In this document: in pieces, positions 57,965 through 64,000 of the stretch
Position numbering within the stretch: the stretch's first letter is position 1
Layout: every line of letters starts with the position of its first letter
NCBI GenBank assembly: GCA_963971575.1
Contig: OZ020625.1
Span: 19,808,829-19,872,828 of the forward strand
DNA from: Liopterus haemorrhoidalis
Taxonomy: Eukaryota; Arthropoda; Insecta; Coleoptera; Dytiscidae
DNA: 64,000 nucleotides
Direction of reading: 5' to 3'
Notes under the pieces: model-generated
The model's input: the letters and a program-made list of their open reading frames with translations, nothing else
What the model was told of the DNA's origin: nothing
Database searches by the model: none
Program-made: the position numbers and the translations under genes

Positions 57965-58345
57965 TCTAATTCTTTTTGAAAAAAAAGTGAACGTAATTAT
58001 TTGTCAGGGGATTTATTGCACTATTTATATAACTGTATACCGTACATATTTTACTAATATTAAAAACCAACTATTATCACTCTATTTAACACTTCTCGAA
58101 AATTAACTAATTACTTAATTTATTTTATATAAATATTTTTATTAAATTAAATTTTAATTGAATTTAAATTTTAGATGTAACGACTTTTTTTGTTTTTTTA
58201 CGTGTTCCTCTAGCGTGTCCGAGATACGAATCTAATCGATATTTCATTATTGTTTTAGAGCAATTCAATAAAAAGGAAAGAACTATAAGATCAGTAAATG
58301 TTAAAAATTAAATTCTTAAAATCATCTGGTACTCCATTTGTCTTG
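57965..58345. other. AT-rich spacer, nothing recognised
   Basis: No ORF, terminal repeat or RNA gene. Confidence 0.6.
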
Positions 58346-58347
58346 AC

Positions 58348-58570
58348 TAGAGATGGGTCGTTCATGAACGAACCGGCTCACTGAGCCGGCTCAGTACACT
58401 GACCGAAGTGACCACCAAATTGAAATGAGCCGACTCACTGCATAGTTTCAAGTCTAAAGGATACGATTGATCGGGCGATTGTGAGCAGTGATCGGAATGA
58501 TCCGGATCTGGATCGATGTCATGTTGAACTTCGCGAGAACTCTGCTTGTAATGTATTATCATAAAGTGTA
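58348..58570. mobile_element. Partial hAT-like MITE
   Basis: Starts TAGAGATGGGTCGTTC, a common hAT-type terminus, and contains palindromes TTCATGAA and TGAGCCGGCTCA. No matching right terminus or target duplication found. Confidence 0.45.
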
Positions 58571-59615
58571 TTTTGTCATCAATTTGTAGGGCAGATAAAA
58601 AACTGATTTTATCAGTTCGTATTGTTATATTCTTTTGTAATATTTATTGTTATACATGCTAACTAAAAATTTATGTGAAGTGTGAGTTTTCACACATTTC
58701 AGGGTTTCGCAGGTATTTAGTAACTGAATGATGATTATTTGGGAAGCCAAAACAAATTTTATGTCAAAATATTTTTTTATGAATTTTAATTCGAATGCCT
58801 AATACTATTATTTAAGTCTTTTTTTTATATAGCAAGGTTGTAACGGGACGCCACTGTGCCAAGTTTGTTAGTGCGAAGGGATAAGGGTTGCTATGGTTAA
58901 GGTTGTTGTTATTGTTTGTTGAATGTTTAAACGTCAAAAATACAAAAACTATTTTACATTTATTTTATATTATTAAATGATTTAAATTAACAAAATTGTA
59001 ACTATATGTCTTGGATAGTGTGGTGTTTTTTTAATTATGTAGTTTGTTTTACCCTACGAAAATCTTAATAAATTATATTTTTGCAATAAAATGCTACAAG
59101 GTTCTTTAAGATTTTGAAAATTGCGCCTATGGGTTCCATTGGTTGCTTAAATCATAAGCCCCGCCCTCTTATTTCGTATACATTCAAACATAGATTTAAA
59201 TGTATGCAATAGAACACTTCCCACTGGTTATTAAATTTACACATTTAAAAATTAAATGCAACATTTACCAAAATATAACTAGAATTTTGACCAGATTCAT
59301 ACCGGATAAATAATTTAAACAAAATAAAAATGCAAAATTAAAACATAAAAATTTCAATTGACAGGATTCGAACTCTAGTTTACAAATCACAAATTGCAAT
59401 TTGCAACGACTAAACGCACAACGCTACAAATGCCTTCTTATCTACTGCGTTACATAGCGAATTAAATATTCAACATATTTTAGTTAAAAACACAAAAAAT
59501 GCGTTATTTTCCGAAAACATAATCTGATTAAAATTTCCTGTTGTACTATTCCTGTTCACACAAATGTACATTACTTAGAATTTTTTCAGATTTTTAGTTT
59601 AAACCATCTGGGCTA
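58571..59615. other. Spacer; one tRNA-like remnant
   Basis: No gene. 59360-59460 on the minus strand has a B-box-like GAGTTCGAATCCTG and tRNA-like spacing, possibly an old SINE head; weak. Confidence 0.4.
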
Positions 59616-59619
59616 CAGG

Positions 59620-60000
59620 GTGTGGGACAAAATTTTTTTGCACAATTTTGGCAAAAATCGGGTGAAAATAATTTATTTTGCAAAAATAAAATTTTGATCG
59701 TTAATCCACGTACTAAGGGCTTTCATTTGATACCCTACTCAGAATTTTAAAAAAATATTTTTTTTTTCGATGAGCACATATTTGTTTATGTTTTTAGGGA
59801 GATATGTTTTTTTGATGTTTTAGTATTTTTCCTATGTGCGGGTCAAAGAGATGTATAAGCATGCCAAATTTTAACTCTCTAGGTTTAGCCGTTTGGCCAC
59901 AATTTTTACCGAACAGACAGAAAGACGACAAAATGACGGTATAAGAGTTTTTTGGTCACACCTACAAAACTCTAAAAAATCAATACGAAAACTTGATAAA
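59620..60000 (-). repeat. Dispersed repeat, inverse copy of 42540-42910
   Basis: See 42540. On the minus strand the order of shared segments is the same. Begins near TTTTTAGAGTTTTGTAGG and ends near the CACCCTGTAGCCC region. Confidence 0.75.
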
Positions 60001-60141
60001 TAGAGAATGGTGGCGGAAGGGGTACAGATCCAAGGCGCCACGCTGTGAGGGGCGCTAAAATATACGATGGTGATTCAAATATAAACGGTAATTCTTTTTT
60101 AACCATTTATTTATTAATAATATACACATGAGAAACCTACA

Positions 60142-60288
60142 GCCGACCGGCGTAGCGTAGTGGTAACACATCTGCTCTGCGTTGCTAAGGTCTCGGGTTC
60201 GAATCCCTTTCAGGCATGGAATTTTTCACAAATAATAATTGTCCTGGCCAATTGCCAAAGCAGCAAAGGCCATTAAAATTTAAAAAAA
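60142..60288 (+). mobile_element. tRNA-derived SINE
   Basis: A box TAGCGTAGTGGTAACACATC and B box GGGTTCGAATCCC with correct spacing at 60151-60212; a body follows and ends in an A-rich tail (60280-60288). A 3' extension and A tail point to a SINE, not a tRNA gene. It sits within mariner debris. Confidence 0.75.
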
Positions 60289-60420
60289 GTGAATCGTTCA
60301 GTTTTTCTGTACATATCCTTCTTCACGCTCTACACACTTTTGCCAACGTTTTGGAAGCTTGAATATTCCTAGTTCAAAATTTAAAACCTGTTTGTACAGC
60401 TCTATTTGCGCCCCCATTAA
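60289..60420 (-). pseudogene. mariner-like transposase C-terminal fragment
   Basis: Minus strand encodes FELGIFKLPKRWQKCVEREE then GYVQKN and a stop, the typical C-terminal end of mariner transposases. No catalytic part is left. Confidence 0.7.
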
Positions 60421-60598
60421 ATATGTCTTAGTGTCCGCTACTGAAAGGGCGCCTGTGATTTTTATCCCAGGGCGCTTAAAATTCTGGGTACAGCCTTAAT
60501 TGGCCAGTTATTGTTTTATAGACACCTGGAGAGATAAACTGTTAAGCCATAATTATTGCATTGAGAATTTTGTTCACAATTATCGGCTGTAAAATTAT

Positions 60599-61745
60599 TG
60601 AGAACTGACACGCTCAGATACGCAGTCTGGTGGTCCAATATTGTACTATGCGCTCTAGTACTGTTTGAACTTATTACATACGTATGTTCTAGTGTTGAAT
60701 TTTTGTTAGAATATTGATAGAAGTTGTGAAAAACTATAAAAGTAGAACCAATTGTAGTGTTTTTTTGCTGTCAAGCAAGACAGGACAAAAATCTTAGTTT
60801 TTTTCTTTTCTTAAAAAAAAAAAGAGAGGGAAAGTTACTAATAGTAACTTTCCCTGTCTATCGCCCTAGTCGAAAACGCGGGCGGAAGCGAAAACGCAGA
60901 GAGAGATCGGCACGCTCGGCGAAAGGCGCCGGAACCCCGGTAACATATGAAATTGATAATCTGATATGTTCAGATCATCCTGAACGGTGGATCACTTGGC
61001 TCGTGGGTCGATGAAGAACGCAGCTAATTGCGCGTCAACTTGTGAACTGCAGGACACATGAACATCGACATTTCGAACGCACATTGCGGTCCTCGGATAC
61101 TGTTCCTGGACCACTCCTGGCTGAGGGTCGTGCAAAATTACAAGACTGCCGGTCGCGTCGATGGAGAGTCCACATTGGAAAAGATTTGGTTATGGACAGG
61201 AGGAAGGCATAGGAATATATTTTGAGTTAAAAAGTAACTGATACTATGTAAGTTTGTTCATTACAATTGTCGCAGATAAACCACCTGCACTAATATGTTT
61301 GCACCTGCAAGTTGCATATTTAACTTTTAGCTGCTCCTGTCCAACTAAAACTAATTTTAATTCATGAGGCAATGAACATAATGCACTTGTTTACAAACAG
61401 AATCCATATATTGTAAATTCAGATGACCGACACTCAGATGTACCACATAAAATTACGTGCCCGGCATTTAACACCTGCTCAACTACAAATTGCACTTCCA
61501 TAAATCTACTGAAATTAAACTTTAAATACTGTAATTTGGTGCTCACCTTCTGTTATACACCTCGACACATGTGTAGCGCTTAAAAATTAAAAAATTTCGC
61601 AAATATTTACTCGCATTTTTATAAAATAAAAATGTACTATGCTTAAATTAACCTGTTCGCTATCAGCATATTGACAGCTGGGTACTAGCGTGAACAGCCA
61701 TATTGCCTTGGAGCATAGCGCCGTCACCGGTAATGTCACTTCTCA
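60599..61745 (+). mobile_element. ISL2EU-1 deletion derivative containing rDNA
   Basis: Same ends as ISL2EU-1 with AT flanks (60597-60598, 61746-61747). 60599-60840 matches the ISL2EU-1 leader and start of the THAP exon; 61167-61265 resumes the THAP exon (GATTTGGTTATGGACAGGAG); 61270-61745 matches the SWIM end. Between the two THAP pieces lies about 320 bp of rDNA. The DDE and YqaJ parts are deleted. Non-autonomous. Confidence 0.9.
60976..61131 (+). rRNA. 5.8S rRNA sequence captured inside a transposon (probable pseudogene)
   Basis: Matches the universally conserved 5.8S core: GGTGGATCACTTGGCTCGTG, GGTCGATGAAGAACGCAGC, AACTTGTGAACTGCAGGACA, GAACATCGACATTTCGAACG, CACATTGCGGTCC, and the 3' CTCCTGGCTGAGGGTCGT. 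About 156 nt, the normal length. Upstream GC-rich sequence (60850-60975) looks like ITS1 and 61132-61166 like the start of ITS2. A few apparent C-to-T changes (CACTTGG where CACTCGG is usual). No 18S or 28S sequence nearby, so not part of an rDNA unit. Confidence 0.92.
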
Positions 61746-61747
61746 AT

Positions 61748-62385
61748 GTGAAGTGAGATAACAAATGTGTGTTTATATGTCTGTCTCATTAAAACAGCGC
61801 ACTAACTATAAAGTTTGTAGAACTGTCTATAGTTCACAACCCATATTAAATTTAGAGCTGTGAATGGTCGCTTGCGTTACCATATGACAAACTTGTCGAA
61901 GACAATCTACAGTGAACAACTCATAGCGTATAGTTTATTAATTGTAGAACTGTGAACGAAACTTTAGACTGAAAAATATGGATATAAAATAAATTTGTAT
62001 TTATAAAAAATTTATTGTATAAAAAAACATTACAAAATTTAACATTGTATAAAAAAAACATATATAAATATAAAAATATATAGTCTAAATTTAATCTAAT
62101 TTTAGATTTAAGTCATTTTAGACCAATCTAAGGAACTTCAAGATAAGTTTGGCTTAAAAAAACAGATATTATTAAAAATAATTCATAAAATCACAACATA
62201 ATACTGATATTTAATCAGGATTTTATAATCACAATAGATCTCAGATTAATTCTACACGAGATCCAAAATTAAATTAATATAACAAAGAAAAAATAAATAT
62301 ATATTTGGTTAATCGTCAGTCAAATTAATAGATTTAAACCAGGACTGTACTTACACATATTGCTTGGGACACCAGCTAAAGGCCC
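61748..62385. other. AT-rich spacer
   Basis: No gene seen. A TTTATA-rich stretch near 62000-62090 is simple sequence. Confidence 0.55.
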
Positions 62386-62389
62386 CGCA

Positions 62390-63180
62390 GAGAAGGATTT
62401 CAAAATTTTCAAGGTTGACTGGCGTATTTAAATAAAAATCCAATTGGCGCAAGGACGAGGAAATTAAAAAAAAACAACAAAGAATAATCGGCAGGGGGGG
62501 AATTTAAAAACTTCAATTGTGGAAATCGGGAAGTTTTGAAAAATTCAAGTGATGTCCGCTGTTGGTGGGGGGGGGGGGATTTAAATAAATTGAAGTGATG
62601 AAACAGAGGGGAAATATTATAAAATTCAAGTAAACGTAATGAGTGGGTTACAAATGACACCGAAAGGAAATTTTTCAAATGTTCAAGGGATGAGCAAAGG
62701 GGATTTTCAAAAATTCAAGTAATGATCGAAAGGAAGGATTTTCAAACATTCAATTGATAAAAATGAAGAAGTTTCATAAAATTCAAGTTGTGATAGGTGG
62801 AAGAATTTAAAAAATTCGTGATAATACCGGGGAGAATTTTCAAAAATTCAAGTGAAAAACCCGGAGGGGGGAGAGAATTTCAAAAAATTCAAGCAATGAT
62901 CGGAAGATGGAGGACTTAAAAATTCAAGTGATAAAATCGGAGTGGGGGGGGGGGGGATTTCAAAAAATCAATTGAAGACCGGGGGATTTAAAAAAATTCA
63001 AGCATTGATCGGGTGGATAATTTAAAAAATTCAAGTGATAAAACCAGGGGAAATTTTAAAAAGTGATGATCAGTGGGTTAGATTTAAAAAAATTCAACCA
63101 ATGGTCAGAGGGTGGAGAATTTAAAAAATTCAATGATAAAACCGGGGGGAGATTTTCAAACAATTTAAGTGATGATATGT
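62390..63180. repeat. Degenerate minisatellite, unit about 33-45 bp
   Basis: About 20 repeats of a unit close to GGGGGATTTCAAAAAATTC followed by AAGTGATGATCGG, with variable G runs (12-14 G near 62566 and 62947). Units differ in length and sequence. The 89-codon minus ORF within it is an artefact of the repeat. Confidence 0.85.
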
Positions 63181-63698
63181 AATCTAATTTTCACAATAGG
63201 CTACGCAAGAAAAGAATACATTTTTATAAAAAGGTACTTATTGCTTGCGTCTTCTTTCAATATCTACATTTTCATTTATTTTTTATGGTTGCACAGAACA
63301 GCTAAGTATGCAATTTGACTCGCACTTTGACAAGATCGAGAAGCACGGGTTCAGTAAAGGTTTTTTTAAAATATATATTTGCTCTAGATCAGAGTCCCGC
63401 AATTAAATAGCGCTGAGAAGTGTAAGTACAGCCCTATTAATCTATGATTAACAGTGGCATAATAAGTGTTTTGGGGTTATATCCCAATTAATTTTAACCC
63501 TTCCACTTTTTTAAAGTGTACGCCACTGAAATAATACTTATATTAATATAGCAAAATTGTAAATATATATCAAAAAATGTAAAAATAAAAAGGTACTCAA
63601 AATAATTTCATATATAGTATAAAAAATATAAATTGTAAAAAAATTGCCTAAAAAGTGATTTTTACCCTTTTTTTTGTATTACTTAAAATTTAAGGACT
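63181..63698. other. AT-rich sequence downstream of the terminal exon
   Basis: Probably 3' UTR or intergenic for the minus-strand exon at 63699-63831. AATAAA-like signals on the minus strand are plausible (TTTATT near 63583) but not decisive. Confidence 0.4.
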
Positions 63699-63831
63699 TT
63701 AGTCTACCAGTGAACTGACAGCTACTGAACTTCGTTCTGCAAAAGAACTGTTTTCACCTGAGTATTTTGTAGGAGTTGTTTCATTGGACGGTGTTGAAGA
63801 TGTACTTTTTCGCAGTTTAGGAGGTAGAGAC
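63699..63831 (-). CDS. Terminal coding exon of an unidentified gene
   Basis: Minus strand: a pyrimidine-rich tract and TTGTTGTAG acceptor (AG at 63833-63832), then 133 nt, one base completing a codon plus 43 codons and TAA. The product end reads SLPPKLRKSTSSTPSNETTP and then TKYSGENSSFAERSSVAVSS and LVD, a Ser/Thr-rich tail with codon usage less AT-skewed than its surroundings. No transposon signature. I do not recognise the gene. It could be the C-terminus of a host protein whose other exons lie right of the window. No further exon is visible to 64000. Confidence 0.55.
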
Positions 63832-64000
63832 CTACAACAAAAAAAAAGGTTAATATTTCGTATTAGTCCACCACAACTAGGTTTGTATGCTTAGAATGAA
63901 TAATATTATAACGTTAGAAACGAGAAGGCATGGTCGTAAGAGTGGGGAGCCAATAGTAATCATTCATGCATCTGTAGTTGGCGAGAGAACAACCCATTTT

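Noticed and set aside
60142..60230. Functional tRNA gene
   Set aside because: Has A and B boxes but continues into a body with an A-rich tail and sits in mariner debris, so a SINE is more likely.
60976..61131. Functional rDNA locus
   Set aside because: Only 5.8S with partial spacers, bounded on both sides by THAP exon sequence; no 18S or 28S.
62390..63180. CRISPR array
   Set aside because: Units drift in length and sequence without constant repeats and unique spacers; this is a eukaryotic minisatellite.

Overview
This is a repeat-dominated, AT-rich stretch of an animal nuclear genome, almost certainly an insect. The pointers are a duplicated ZAD-type C2H2 zinc-finger gene (a class expanded in insects), spliceosomal introns, and the mix of mobile elements: ISL2EU, hAT, pogo/Tigger, Tc1/mariner, Helitron, CR1- and I-group LINEs, tRNA-derived SINEs and an LTR. 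I cannot name the order; no operons or bacterial features are present. All comparisons were made by eye within the window.

Layout. 1-1441: 5' half of a CR1-like LINE (minus). 2640-5598: Helitron-like element with a degenerate internal tandem repeat. 5605-10495: a full-length ISL2EU DNA transposon with two apparently intact convergent genes (THAP-DDE transposase; SWIM-YqaJ nuclease) and a hAT MITE in the transposase leader. 12.1-21.3 kb and 35.0-42.0 kb: two copies of a segmental duplication carrying a ZAD-C2H2 zinc-finger gene, each with a decayed LINE in the intron before the finger exon. Between them, 21.3-35.0 kb: an I-group LINE (with nested SINE), a second decayed LINE, a decayed second ISL2EU family, two small hAT MITEs and a head-to-tail pair of SWIM-only ISL2EU derivatives. 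43.9-51.7 kb: a CR1-clade LINE with an esterase-like ORF1, split by a hAT-like element, a probable solo LTR and a Tc1 element. 51.8-53.8 kb: THAP remnant, an element with 44-bp terminal inverted repeats, and a SAP-domain ORF. 53820-57962: a pogo/Tigger element. 57.9-61.7 kb: MITE, SINE and mariner debris plus a short ISL2EU-1 derivative that has captured a 5.8S rDNA segment. 62.4-63.2 kb: G-rich minisatellite. 63699-63831: the last coding exon of an unidentified probable host gene (minus).

How it fits together. ISL2EU elements are the theme: at least three sub-families are present, all flanked by AT dinucleotides, and three insertions (an ISL2EU-2 MITE at 13633 and a hAT MITE at 5630, plus the probable LTR at 46549) can be checked against a paralogous or reconstructed empty site. 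Apart from the zinc-finger pair and the terminal exon at the right edge, I see no convincing host protein-coding gene. The most unusual item is the ISL2EU derivative with embedded rDNA; the most biologically complete is ISL2EU-1 with its transposase and SWIM-YqaJ nuclease genes.
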